A stretch of DNA of 64,000 nucleotides, taken from contig NZ_JAMOIC010000002.1 of NCBI RefSeq assembly GCF_024448895.1, positions 124,001-188,000 of the forward strand. Reading direction: 5' to 3'. This stretch comes from Stutzerimonas stutzeri (GTDB lineage: Bacteria > Pseudomonadota > Gammaproteobacteria > Pseudomonadales > Pseudomonadaceae). This document shows positions 31,326 through 39,701 of the stretch, piece by piece (position 1 is the first letter of the stretch; each line of letters begins with the position of its first letter). Position numbers and translations under genes: made by a program. The notes beneath the pieces are model-generated. The model made no database searches, was not told the DNA's origin, and saw only the letters and a program-made list of their open reading frames with translations.

Positions 31326-33131
31326 ATGCCTGACTACAAGGCCCCCTTGCGCGATATCCGCTTTGTACGTGACGAATTGCTCGGCTACGAAGCGCATTAC
31401 CAGAGCCTTCCGGGTTGTGAAGACGCCACCCCGGACATGGTCAACGCCATTCTCGATGAAGGCGCCAAATTTTGTGAGCAGGTGATCGCCCCCCTCAATC
31501 GTGTGGGTGACATTGAAGGTTGTACCTGGAGCGAAAGCGGCGTGAAGACGCCTGCCGGCTTCAAGGAGGCCTACAAGCAGTTCGTCGAAGGCGGCTGGCC
31601 GAGCCTGGCTCACGACGTCGAGCACGGCGGTCAGGGTCTGCCTGAGTCGCTCGGTCTGGCCATCAGCGAAATGATCGGCGAAGCCAACTGGTCCTGGGGC
31701 ATGTATCCCGGCCTGTCCCATGGTGCGATGAATACGCTGCACGAGCACGGTACGCCAGAGCAGCAGCAGGCCTACCTGACCAAGCTGGTCTCTGGTGAGT
31801 GGACTGGCACCATGTGCCTGACCGAACCACATTGCGGTACTGATCTTGGCATGCTGCGTACCAAGGCCGAGCCTCAGGCGGACGGCAGCTACAAAGTCTC
31901 CGGCACCAAGATCTTCATCTCCGCTGGCGAGCACGACATGGCCGACAACATCGTCCATATCGTATTGGCCCGTCTGCCCGATGCGCCCGCTGGCACCAAG
32001 GGTATCTCCCTGTTCATCGTGCCCAAGTTCCTGCCGAACGCCGAAGGTGGTGTTGGCGAGCGTAACGGCGTTTCCTGTGGCTCGCTGGAACACAAGATGG
32101 GCATCCACGGCAACGCAACCTGCGTCATGAACTTCGACGGCGCCACGGGCTTCCTGATCGGCCCGCCGAACAAGGGCCTGAACTGCATGTTCACCTTCAT
32201 GAACACGGCGCGCCTGGGTACAGCTCTGCAAGGCCTGGCACACGCCGAAATCGGCTTCCAGGGTGGCATCAAGTATGCGCGTGAGCGCCTGCAAATGCGT
32301 TCGCTGACCGGCCCGAAGGCGCCCGAAAAGGCTGCTGATCCGATCATCGTGCATCCGGACGTGCGCCGTATGCTGTTGACCATGAAGGCCTTTGCCGAAG
32401 GCAACCGGGCGATGATGTACTTCGCTGCCAAGCAGGTCGATATCGTCCAGCGCAGCAAGGATGAAGCCGAGCGCAAAGCCGCCGATGCGATGCTCGCGTT
32501 CCTGACTCCAATCGCCAAGGCGTTCATGACCGAAGTCGGCTTCGAAGCGGCCAACCACGGCGTGCAGATCTATGGCGGCCACGGCTTCATCGCCGAGTGG
32601 GGCATGGAGCAGAACGTGCGCGACAGCCGCATCTCGATGCTGTACGAGGGCACCACCGGTATTCAGGCGCTGGACCTGCTGGGCCGAAAGGTGCTGATGA
32701 CCCAGGGCGAAGCGCTTAAGGGCTTCACCAAGGTCGTGCACAAGTTCTGCCAGGCCAACGAAGGCAATGAGCCGGTCAAGCAGTTCGTCGAGCCGCTGAC
32801 CAAGCTGAACAAGGAGTGGGGCGATCTGACCATGAAGGTCGGTATGGCCGCCATGAAGAACCGCGAAGAAGTCGGTGCCGCTTCGGTCGACTACCTGATG
32901 TATTGCGGCTACGCCTGCCTGGCCTATTTCTGGGCCGACATGGCGCGTCTGGCGTCGGAGAAGATCGCTGCCGGTGAAGACGCAGACGGCTTCTACACCG
33001 CCAAGGTGCAGACCGCGCGCTTCTACTTCCAGCGCATCCTGCCGCGTACGCGTACTCACGTCGAAGCCATGCTATCGGGTGCTGACAACCTGATGGACAT
33101 GGACGAGGCTCATTTCGAGCTGGCCTACTAA
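31326..33131 (+). CDS. Acyl-CoA dehydrogenase (first of three paralogues)
   Basis: 601 residues from the ATG at 31326 (GAGG upstream), giving the start [20 protein letters not shown] shared in outline with its two paralogues. FAD-dependent first step of beta-oxidation. Signature blocks: [58 protein letters not shown] and catalytic Glu in [17 protein letters not shown]. The ~200-residue C-terminal domain is that of the long class. It corresponds by order to P. aeruginosa PA0506, one of the fadE genes. It has a PsrA-type box in front and a clean terminator behind, so it is its own unit. Confidence 0.95.
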   Translation: MPDYKAPLRDIRFVRDELLGYEAHYQSLPGCEDATPDMVNAILDEGAKFCEQVIAPLNRVGDIEGCTWSESGVKTPAGFKEAYKQFVEGGWPSLAHDVEHGGQGLPESLGLAISEMIGEANWSWGMYPGLSHGAMNTLHEHGTPEQQQAYLTKLVSGEWTGTMCLTEPHCGTDLGMLRTKAEPQADGSYKVSGTKIFISAGEHDMADNIVHIVLARLPDAPAGTKGISLFIVPKFLPNAEGGVGERNGVSCGSLEHKMGIHGNATCVMNFDGATGFLIGPPNKGLNCMFTFMNTARLGTALQGLAHAEIGFQGGIKYARERLQMRSLTGPKAPEKAADPIIVHPDVRRMLLTMKAFAEGNRAMMYFAAKQVDIVQRSKDEAERKAADAMLAFLTPIAKAFMTEVGFEAANHGVQIYGGHGFIAEWGMEQNVRDSRISMLYEGTTGIQALDLLGRKVLMTQGEALKGFTKVVHKFCQANEGNEPVKQFVEPLTKLNKEWGDLTMKVGMAAMKNREEVGAASVDYLMYCGYACLAYFWADMARLASEKIAAGEDADGFYTAKVQTARFYFQRILPRTRTHVEAMLSGADNLMDMDEAHFELAY

Positions 33132-33150
33132 GGCCAGTCGTCACGATGAA

Positions 33151-33178
33151 ACCGCTGCTTCGGCAGCGGTTTTTTTTT
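33151..33178 (+). terminator. Rho-independent terminator
   Basis: ACCGCTGC-TTCG-GCAGCGGT (33151-33170) followed by a run of nine T counting the last stem base. A UUCG tetraloop makes this very stable. It ends the acyl-CoA dehydrogenase transcript. Confidence 0.92.
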
Positions 33179-33282
33179 GCCTACGATTTTCTTTCGCCGA
33201 CCATGTTTTCAAACCGGCGGGTGAATGCGTCATCAAGTGCAGGCAGAATGCCGGCTCTTCCACGGCCGTCACCGGAGCCGTC

Positions 33283-34584
33283 GTGCCTCGCCTGAGCCCC
33301 GCACGCGTCAGTCACTTCTATGCGCCACTCGGTCTTCTGGCGGGCGGGCTGGTGGCTGCGCGGCAGCCAAGCCTGAACGAGTTCTTCACCTCGCTGTTCA
33401 ATGTGTTGCCGACCGTTCTACTGTTGCTCGGCGGAGCCTTCTGCATCGCCTACGCGCGGGTTCGCGAAACCTGCCTGCTGGCAGTCATCTATCTGGTCTA
33501 TTTTCTGCTCGATACTCAGGTCGATCACTTCCGGATCACCGGCAAACCCCTGCCGGAGGCTGCGCTTACGTTCCACCTGTGCTCTCTGCTGCTTCCGGCG
33601 CTCTACGGTCTGTATGGGCTGTGGCATGAGCGAGCCCATTTGTTACAGGATGGGCTGGCGCGTCTGGCCGTGCTCTTTGCCGTGTCGGTGTCGGCATTTG
33701 CCCTAGCTCGGCGCTTCCCCGACACCCTGCTCGCATGGTTGACCGAGATTCGCTGGCCGTCGCTGCAGGCGGGCTGGCTGCAGTTGATCCAGCTGGCCTA
33801 TCCGCTCTTTGTCTTGGCAATACTGGGTCTTCTGGTGCAATACCTGCGGCGACCGCGACCGGTGCATGCCGCTCAGCTGATCGTGCTGCTGGGCCTGCTC
33901 CTGATGCTGCCGCAAGTGTTCATTCGACATGGCGCGCTCAACGTCCTGAGCAGTTTGATGATGCTGGCGCTGGTGGTGTCGGTTGCGCAGGAGGCGTATC
34001 AGATGGCGTTCCGTGACGAGCTGACCGGACTGCCCGGCCGGCGTGCGTTGAATGAAAAACTGCAACGTCTGGGACGACAGTACGTGATCGCCATGGCGGA
34101 CGTGGATCGCTTCAAGGCATTCAACGACACCCATGGCCATGATGTCGGTGACGAGGTGTTGCGGCTGGTCGCGAGCAGGCTACGTAAAATCGGCGGCGGA
34201 GGACGTGCCTACCGTTATGGAGGAGAGGAGTTCGCGTTGGTATTCCCGGGGCGGGACCTGGAACACTGCCTGCCTCATCTTGAAGCCGTGCGACTGTCGG
34301 TCGAGGAATATCCTTTGCAGCTGCGTGACAAACCCAATCGACCTAAGGATGCGGAGCGGGGCCGACAGCGCCGTGGAGCCAGTGCGTCGACGGCCGTCTC
34401 GGTGACCATCAGCATCGGCGTGGCGGAGCGGCTTATGAATCAGCGCGCGCCAGAAGAGGTCATCAAGCTGGCCGATCGGGCGCTCTACAGCGCCAAAGCT
34501 GCCGGCCGTAACTGCGTCCGTTCCCACGGTGACAACCGTCGCGGTGCGGTGCGGACGGCGAAGGGTTCCGCCTCGGACGCTTAA
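33283..34584 (+). CDS. Membrane-bound diguanylate cyclase (GGDEF)
   Basis: 433 residues from GTG 33283 (GGAG 7 bases upstream). Residues about 10-225 are strongly hydrophobic, with about seven membrane segments. The C-terminal GGDEF domain starts DELTGLPGRRALNEKLQRL and carries the active site YRYGGEEFALVF (GGEEF, an active variant). No RxxD inhibitory site stands five residues before it. An Arg/Lys-rich insert of about 25 residues (near KPNRPKDAERGRQRRG) precedes the last strands VTISIGVAERL. It makes c-di-GMP. It is inserted between paralogous acyl-CoA dehydrogenase genes, on the same strand. The input signal sensed by the membrane part is unknown. Confidence 0.9.
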   Translation: MPRLSPARVSHFYAPLGLLAGGLVAARQPSLNEFFTSLFNVLPTVLLLLGGAFCIAYARVRETCLLAVIYLVYFLLDTQVDHFRITGKPLPEAALTFHLCSLLLPALYGLYGLWHERAHLLQDGLARLAVLFAVSVSAFALARRFPDTLLAWLTEIRWPSLQAGWLQLIQLAYPLFVLAILGLLVQYLRRPRPVHAAQLIVLLGLLLMLPQVFIRHGALNVLSSLMMLALVVSVAQEAYQMAFRDELTGLPGRRALNEKLQRLGRQYVIAMADVDRFKAFNDTHGHDVGDEVLRLVASRLRKIGGGGRAYRYGGEEFALVFPGRDLEHCLPHLEAVRLSVEEYPLQLRDKPNRPKDAERGRQRRGASASTAVSVTISIGVAERLMNQRAPEEVIKLADRALYSAKAAGRNCVRSHGDNRRGAVRTAKGSASDA

Positions 34585-34688
34585 CGGTTATGGCAACGCA
34601 TTCATCGTGCGCAATGTGATTGTTGGTCAGGTAGATCTGCCAGTAGCGTGCCGGGATAACGATGCCGGTTCTGTTCTGGAGAACGAAA

Positions 34689-36482
34689 ATGCCCGCTTAC
34701 AAGGCCCCCTTACGTGATATGCGCTTCCTCATTGATGAAGTGTTCGACTTTCATGGCAGCTATGCCGCCAACGGCGCGAGCGATGCGACGCCGGATATGG
34801 TCAATGCGATCCTCGAGGAAGGTGCCAAGTTCTGCGAGCAGGTCCTTGCGCCCCTCAACCGTAGCGGCGATGAGGAAGGGTGCCACTTCGACAATAGCGT
34901 GGTAACTACGCCGAAGGGCTTCAAGCAAGCCTTTGCCCAGTATGCAGAGGGCGGCTGGATGGGCCTTGCATCGGACCCTGAATATGGTGGACAGGGCCTG
35001 CCGCATTCGCTTGGTCTGGTCATTGGTGAAATGATCGGCTCGGCCAATACGTCTTTCGGGATGTATCCCGGGCTGACCCACGGCGCCATGGCTGCGATCG
35101 GCGCCCACGGAACCGATCAGCAGAAGCAGGCGTACCTGACCCGGATGACCGAAGGGCGCTGGACCGGCACCATGTGCCTGACCGAGTCCCACTGCGGCAC
35201 GGACCTGGGCATCATCAAGACGCGTGCAGTCCCGCAGGCCGATGGCAGTTACGCCATCAGTGGCACCAAGATTTTCATTTCGGCCGGCGAGCACGACCTG
35301 AGCGAGAATATCGTGCATCTGGTGCTGGCCAAGCTCCCCGATGCGCCGGCTGGAACCAAAGGCATCTCATTGTTCATTGTGCCGAAGTTCCTTCCTGATG
35401 CCTCGGGCGAAGCGGGCGCGCGCAACGGGGTTGTCTGCGGTTCCATTGAGCACAAGATGGGCATCAAGGCCTCGGCGACCTGCGTGATCAACTTCGACGG
35501 CGCCACCGGGTTCCTCATTGGCGAGCCGAACAAGGGCCTGAACTGCATGTTCACCATGATGAACCACGCCCGGCTGGGTACTGGAATGCAGGGGCTGTGC
35601 AGTGGCGAGGCGAGCTTTCAGGGCGCCATCCAGTACGCCAATGAACGCCTGCAGATGCGTGCGCTCACAGGGGCGAAATTTCCGGACAAGCCGGCGGACC
35701 CGATCATCGTCCACCCGGATGTACGGCGCATGCTACTGACCATGAAGGCCTTCAATGAAGGCAATCGCGCCCTGGCTTATTTCACCGCGCAGCTGATCGA
35801 TCAGATCCATAGCCCGGACGCGTCCAAACGCAAGGAGGCTGAAGACCTGCTCGCTTTTCTCACACCCATCTGTAAGGCGTTCATGACCGATTCAGGTCTG
35901 GAGGTAACAAACCTCGGGATGCAGGTATTCGGTGGTCACGGCTATATCCGCGAGTGGGGCATGGAGCAGCTGGTTCGCGATTGTCGTATCGCCCCGATCT
36001 ACGAGGGCACGAACGGCATCCAGGCGCTGGATCTGCTTGGCCGAAAGGTGCTCGGCAGTCAGGGTAAGCTGATGCTGGGTTTCACCAAACAGGTACACAA
36101 ACTCTGCGAAGCCCATGGGCAGCATCCGCAGCTGCAGCCGTATGTTGCGCAACTGGCGGGTCTCAATCGCGATCTTGGCGAAATCACCCAACGAATCGGT
36201 ATGGCGGCGATGAAGAACCCGGACGAAGTAGGCGCAGCGTCGGTGGATTATCTGATGTACTGCGGCTACCTGATCCTGGGTTACTTCTGGCTGCGCATGG
36301 CCGTTGTCGCCCAAACCAGGCTGGATGCCGCTGATAACGACACTGCCTTCTACCGGTCCAAGCTGACCACTGCCGAGTTCTATTTCACCCGCCTGTTGCC
36401 TCGCACCGCTGCGCACAAAGCAGCGATCGAAGCGGGCAGTTCAAGCCTGATGAAACTGGCAGCGGATGAGTTTGCCTTCTGA
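34689..36482 (+). CDS. Acyl-CoA dehydrogenase (second of three paralogues)
   Basis: 597 residues from ATG 34689 (GGAG upstream; start MPAYKAPLRDMRFLIDEVFD). An earlier in-frame codon would add nine residues not shared with the paralogues. Blocks: [58 protein letters not shown], and catalytic Glu in [17 protein letters not shown]. Very close to the gene at 31326, so the pair arose by duplication. Substrate range cannot be read from sequence; different chain lengths among the three are likely. No PsrA box is visible in its leader. Confidence 0.94.
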   Translation: MPAYKAPLRDMRFLIDEVFDFHGSYAANGASDATPDMVNAILEEGAKFCEQVLAPLNRSGDEEGCHFDNSVVTTPKGFKQAFAQYAEGGWMGLASDPEYGGQGLPHSLGLVIGEMIGSANTSFGMYPGLTHGAMAAIGAHGTDQQKQAYLTRMTEGRWTGTMCLTESHCGTDLGIIKTRAVPQADGSYAISGTKIFISAGEHDLSENIVHLVLAKLPDAPAGTKGISLFIVPKFLPDASGEAGARNGVVCGSIEHKMGIKASATCVINFDGATGFLIGEPNKGLNCMFTMMNHARLGTGMQGLCSGEASFQGAIQYANERLQMRALTGAKFPDKPADPIIVHPDVRRMLLTMKAFNEGNRALAYFTAQLIDQIHSPDASKRKEAEDLLAFLTPICKAFMTDSGLEVTNLGMQVFGGHGYIREWGMEQLVRDCRIAPIYEGTNGIQALDLLGRKVLGSQGKLMLGFTKQVHKLCEAHGQHPQLQPYVAQLAGLNRDLGEITQRIGMAAMKNPDEVGAASVDYLMYCGYLILGYFWLRMAVVAQTRLDAADNDTAFYRSKLTTAEFYFTRLLPRTAAHKAAIEAGSSSLMKLAADEFAF

Positions 36483-36500
36483 CGCAGCCGCATGGATCGA

Positions 36501-36523
36501 GCCCGCCAAGTGCGGGCTTTTTT
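36501..36523 (+). terminator. Rho-independent terminator
   Basis: GCCCGC-CAAGT-GCGGGC (36501-36517) followed by TTTTTTGTTTC. It is 18 bases past the stop of the second paralogue. Confidence 0.9.
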
Positions 36524-36704
36524 GTTTCGCTTAAAGCTAGCATGGGGCAGGGCGTCGGGACGGCGGATGAAATCGACCTGGCGGTAGATATGAGAACCGA
36601 TCAGTCATTTCAGGACGCTTCGGGCGCTGATTAGTCTTCAGTTAGACTCGCGAAACTGCTGCGGCCAATCGGCCGGGTGACATGTTTTCTGCGAGGTCTA
36701 TTCC

Positions 36705-38483
36705 ATGGCTGACTACAAAGCACCGCTGCGCGATATGCGTTTTGTCCTGAATGAAGTCTTCGATGCCCCGAAGCTCTGGCAGACGCTGCCAGCGCTGGCT
36801 GAGGTCGTGGACGCAGAAACCGCTGAAGCGATCCTGGAGGAGGCCGGCAAGATCACAGCCAATACAATCGCGCCGCTCAATCGCAGCGGTGACGAGGAAG
36901 GTTGCCACTGGAAAGATGGCGTGGTCTCGACTCCGGCGGGCTACCCGCAAGCCTATCGCCTGTACGCCGAAGGCGGCTGGGTAGGCGTGGGCGGCGATCC
37001 CGCCTATGGCGGCATGGGCATGCCGAAGGCTATCTCGGCTCAGGTCGAAGAAATGATGAATTCCGCCAGCCTCGCATTCGGGTTGTACCCGATGCTGACA
37101 TCCGGCGCTTGCCTGTCGATCTATGCCCACGCCAGCGAAGAGTTAAAGCAGAAGTACCTGCCGAACATGTACGCGGGTGTCTGGTCCGGCTCGATGTGCC
37201 TGACCGAGCCTCATGCCGGGACGGATCTGGGCATCATCCGCACCAAGGCCGAGCCGCAGGCGGACGGCTCCTACAGGGTCAGCGGCACCAAGATTTTCAT
37301 CACCGGTGGTGAGCACGATCTCACCGAGAACATCATTCACCTCGTACTCGCCAAGCTGCCAGATGCCCCGGCGGGTTCTCGGGGCATCTCGCTGTTTCTC
37401 GTGCCAAAGGTAATGGTCGACGACAACGGCAGTCTGGGTGAGCGCAATAGCCTGAGCTGTGGGTCCATCGAGCACAAGATGGGCATTCAGGCCTCTGCTA
37501 CATGCGTCATGAACTTCGATGGCGCGACGGGCTGGATGGTCGGCGAGCCGAACAAGGGCTTGGCGGCGATGTTCACGATGATGAACTACGAGCGTCTGGG
37601 TGTAGGCATTCAAGGGCTTTCCACCGGAGAGCGCTCATACCAGAGCGCCATCGACTACGCCCGCGAGCGCACACAGAGTCGCGCACCGACCGGGCCGGTA
37701 TCGCAGGATAAAGCCGCGGATCCCATCATTGTGCATCCGGACGTGCGTCGGATGCTGCTGACCATGAAAGCCCTGAACGAGGGCGGACGGGCCTTCTCCA
37801 GCTACGTTGCGTTGCAGCTGGACATCGCCAAGTTCAGCGATGATGCCGAAGCCCGTCAGCGTGCCGAAGCGCAAGTGGCTTTGCTGACCCCTGTGGCCAA
37901 GGCATTCCTCACCGACATGGGGCTGGAAACCACCATCCATGGCCAGCAGATCTTCGGTGGCCACGGCTTCATCCGTGAATGGGGTCAGGAGCAGCTTGTT
38001 CGTGATTGCCGTATCACTCAGATTTACGAAGGCACCAACGGCATCCAGGCGCTGGACCTGCTCGGGCGCAAGGTCGTTGGCAGCGGCGGCGAACTCTATA
38101 ACGCTTTTGCCGACGAGATCCGTAGCTATTGCACAGCTGCCGGCGCGGAACTGGGCGAATTCGTCACACCTCTGAAAGCGGCGCTCAAAACGCTCGATGA
38201 ACTCACGGCTTTCGTTCTTGATGCAGCTAAGAACAACCCCAATGAAATCGGCGCTGCTTCTGTGGAGTATCTGCATGCGTTCGGCTACACCGCTTACGCC
38301 TACATGTGGGCGCGAATGGCCGGAGCAGCGATGGGTAAGGAAGGCCAGGATGACTTCTATGCCAGCAAGCTGGGCACAGCGCGCTTCTACTTTGCGCGTC
38401 TCCTACCCCGCATTCATTCGTTGAGTGCCTCAGTACGTGCCGGCAGCGATTCACTCTATCTGCTGGACGCTGCGCAGTTCTAA
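36705..38483 (+). CDS. Acyl-CoA dehydrogenase (third of three paralogues)
   Basis: 592 residues, start [20 protein letters not shown] with GAGG upstream. Same architecture as the two before: [58 protein letters not shown] and catalytic [17 protein letters not shown]. Here His-Cys-Gly of the FAD/acyl loop is HAGTD instead of HCGTD, and GG replaces AG before EHD, so the pocket differs somewhat. By order it corresponds to P. aeruginosa PA0508, another fadE. It has its own leader and lies just before the Rsm-type sRNA. Confidence 0.94.
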   Translation: MADYKAPLRDMRFVLNEVFDAPKLWQTLPALAEVVDAETAEAILEEAGKITANTIAPLNRSGDEEGCHWKDGVVSTPAGYPQAYRLYAEGGWVGVGGDPAYGGMGMPKAISAQVEEMMNSASLAFGLYPMLTSGACLSIYAHASEELKQKYLPNMYAGVWSGSMCLTEPHAGTDLGIIRTKAEPQADGSYRVSGTKIFITGGEHDLTENIIHLVLAKLPDAPAGSRGISLFLVPKVMVDDNGSLGERNSLSCGSIEHKMGIQASATCVMNFDGATGWMVGEPNKGLAAMFTMMNYERLGVGIQGLSTGERSYQSAIDYARERTQSRAPTGPVSQDKAADPIIVHPDVRRMLLTMKALNEGGRAFSSYVALQLDIAKFSDDAEARQRAEAQVALLTPVAKAFLTDMGLETTIHGQQIFGGHGFIREWGQEQLVRDCRITQIYEGTNGIQALDLLGRKVVGSGGELYNAFADEIRSYCTAAGAELGEFVTPLKAALKTLDELTAFVLDAAKNNPNEIGAASVEYLHAFGYTAYAYMWARMAGAAMGKEGQDDFYASKLGTARFYFARLLPRIHSLSASVRAGSDSLYLLDAAQF

Positions 38484-38571
38484 CCGGAATTAAGCTGTAG
38501 CGGCACATTGAAATTAATTCGCCACCTTGCGGAACAAAGCGCCACTACTTAAGTCCTAGATCTGCATCATT

Positions 38572-38589
38572 TGTAAGTTATCGCTTACA
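38572..38589 (+). promoter_or_regulatory. GacA box 1 (upstream activating sequence)
   Basis: TGTAAG-TTATCG-CTTACA, a perfect match to the TGTAAG-N6-CTTACA element bound by phosphorylated GacA upstream of rsm sRNA genes. Confidence 0.88.
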
Positions 38590-38613
38590 TAAAGCGCTCA
38601 AGGAAGGGTGCTT

Positions 38614-38631
38614 TGTAAGCATTCACTTACA
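38614..38631 (+). promoter_or_regulatory. GacA box 2 (upstream activating sequence)
   Basis: TGTAAG-CATTCA-CTTACA, again perfect. Its start is 42 bases (four helical turns) after that of box 1, so both face the same side of the helix. It lies about 60-75 bases before the likely RNA start, the usual place for this element. Confidence 0.9.
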
Positions 38632-38687
38632 AAGCGTGGTGCAGATTGCTACTACAGGTCCATCGGACTGCACGGTAGTCTTTTGCA

Positions 38688-38810
38688 CCGTGGACGCCGC
38701 GTAGGGAAGCGCTCAAAAAACATGGATGCGTAGCGGAACGACGCCAGGATGGCGTAAGTCACGGATGTCAGGATTCAGTCTGCAAAGGCCCCGCTTCGGC
38801 GGGGTTTTCT
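38688..38810 (+). ncRNA. rsmY: RsmY/RsmX/RsmZ-type regulatory sRNA that sequesters RsmA (CsrA)
   Basis: Non-coding stretch of about 120 bases with seven GGA triplets (38692, 38705, 38724, 38735, 38747, 38763, 38771), the RsmA/CsrA recognition core. One is displayed in a neat hairpin, ACGCC-AGGAT-GGCGT (38741-38755), the classic AGGA loop. Two GacA boxes stand upstream, a -10-like TAGTCT lies at 38676-38681, and a strong terminator ends it. The 5' end is an estimate from the -10. In P. aeruginosa rsmY lies some genes beyond PA0508, separated by the nir/nor genes, so the location behind the PA0508-like gene suggests rsmY; rsmX or rsmZ remain possible. The RNA relieves RsmA repression and so links the Gac system to secretion, biofilm and motility. 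Confidence 0.85.
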
Positions 38811-38814
38811 TTTT
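38789..38814 (+). terminator. Rho-independent terminator of the Rsm sRNA
   Basis: CCCCGC-TTCG-GCGGGG (38789-38804) followed by TTTTCTTTTT. It ends the GGA-rich RNA. The remaining 140 bases to the msrA stop show nothing else that I can name. Confidence 0.92.
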
Positions 38815-38953
38815 ATGGCCCCTGCCGATCAAGCCGCAGAGCCATATCGCTATTCCCGAAGCTGGGCTAGATCCAGTCCGCCAGATGCAAGATTGCCGAA
38901 CTCAGGCAAATACACGCAGGGTCACGGCTAATCCCTGCGCTTAATCTCGCTTA

Positions 38954-39601
38954 TCAAGCCGGCATGCAGACCCCAGTGCCGCCAAGGCCGCAGTAACCGC
39001 CTGGATTCTTGGCCAGATACTGCTGATGGTAAGTCTCGGCGTAATAAAACGCAGGGGCAGCGCTGATTTCCGTGGTGATCTCACCCAGACCATGCTTCTC
39101 CAGCTCCGCCTGAAAGCGCGATTCGCTGGCGCGGGCAGCTTCCAGCTGAGCGGCATCGAAGCAATAGATCGCGGAACGGTACTGAGTGCCGATATCGTTG
39201 CCCTGGCGCATGCCCTGAGTTGGGTTGTGTGCTTCCCAGAACAGCTTCAGCAGCTCGTCGTAGGAAATCACCTGCGGATCGAACACTACGAGCACTGCTT
39301 CAGTGTGCCCGGTCAAACCAGAGCAAACCTCTTCGTAGGTCGGGTTGGGTGTGTGGCCCCCCGCGTAGATCACCGCGGTGGTCCAGACGCCTGGCTGCTC
39401 CCAGAAGCGCCGCTCAGCTCCCCAGAAACAGCCCATGGCAAATACGGCCTGTTGCAGATTCGCCGGGAAGGGCGGCTGGAGCGGGTTCTGGTTGACGAAG
39501 TGGGCTGCAGGCACCGGCACTGCCGTGGCGCGTCCTGGCAGGGCTTGCCCTGCATCCGGTATGGCCTGTTTGTGAACGAGAATTTGGGAGCGCAGAGTCA
39601 T
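38954..39601 (-). CDS. msrA: Peptide-methionine (S)-S-oxide reductase MsrA
   Basis: 215 residues from ATG 39601 (GAGG 6 bases upstream); a TTG four codons earlier overlaps that site and is rejected. It reduces methionine-S-sulfoxide in proteins. The catalytic motif is [14 protein letters not shown] (GCFWG), and [20 protein letters not shown] is the substrate region. A C-terminal [14 protein letters not shown] carries the resolving Cys residues, as in the E. coli type. By order it equals PA5018. Confidence 0.96.
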   Translation of the reverse strand: MTLRSQILVHKQAIPDAGQALPGRATAVPVPAAHFVNQNPLQPPFPANLQQAVFAMGCFWGAERRFWEQPGVWTTAVIYAGGHTPNPTYEEVCSGLTGHTEAVLVVFDPQVISYDELLKLFWEAHNPTQGMRQGNDIGTQYRSAIYCFDAAQLEAARASESRFQAELEKHGLGEITTEISAAPAFYYAETYHQQYLAKNPGGYCGLGGTGVCMPA

Positions 39602-39701
39602 GGTGGTCCTCAAGCCTGGAGATCGAATTGCCTAGGCGTAGCCTAGGCTACCAAGCTGACAAAACCAATGCGCTGCGCCCGCTCGTGACGCGGACGAAAG
39701 G

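Noticed and set aside
31194-33059. Minus-strand open frame of 621 codons over the first acyl-CoA dehydrogenase of the trio
   Set aside because: Antisense shadow of a well-supported gene with catalytic motifs; no ribosome site or family features.
38484-38953. Small protein gene in the gap between the third acyl-CoA dehydrogenase and msrA
   Set aside because: A 72-codon frame at 38726-38944 lacks a ribosome site, runs through the terminator and overlaps the GGA-rich RNA; the region is better explained as an sRNA gene.
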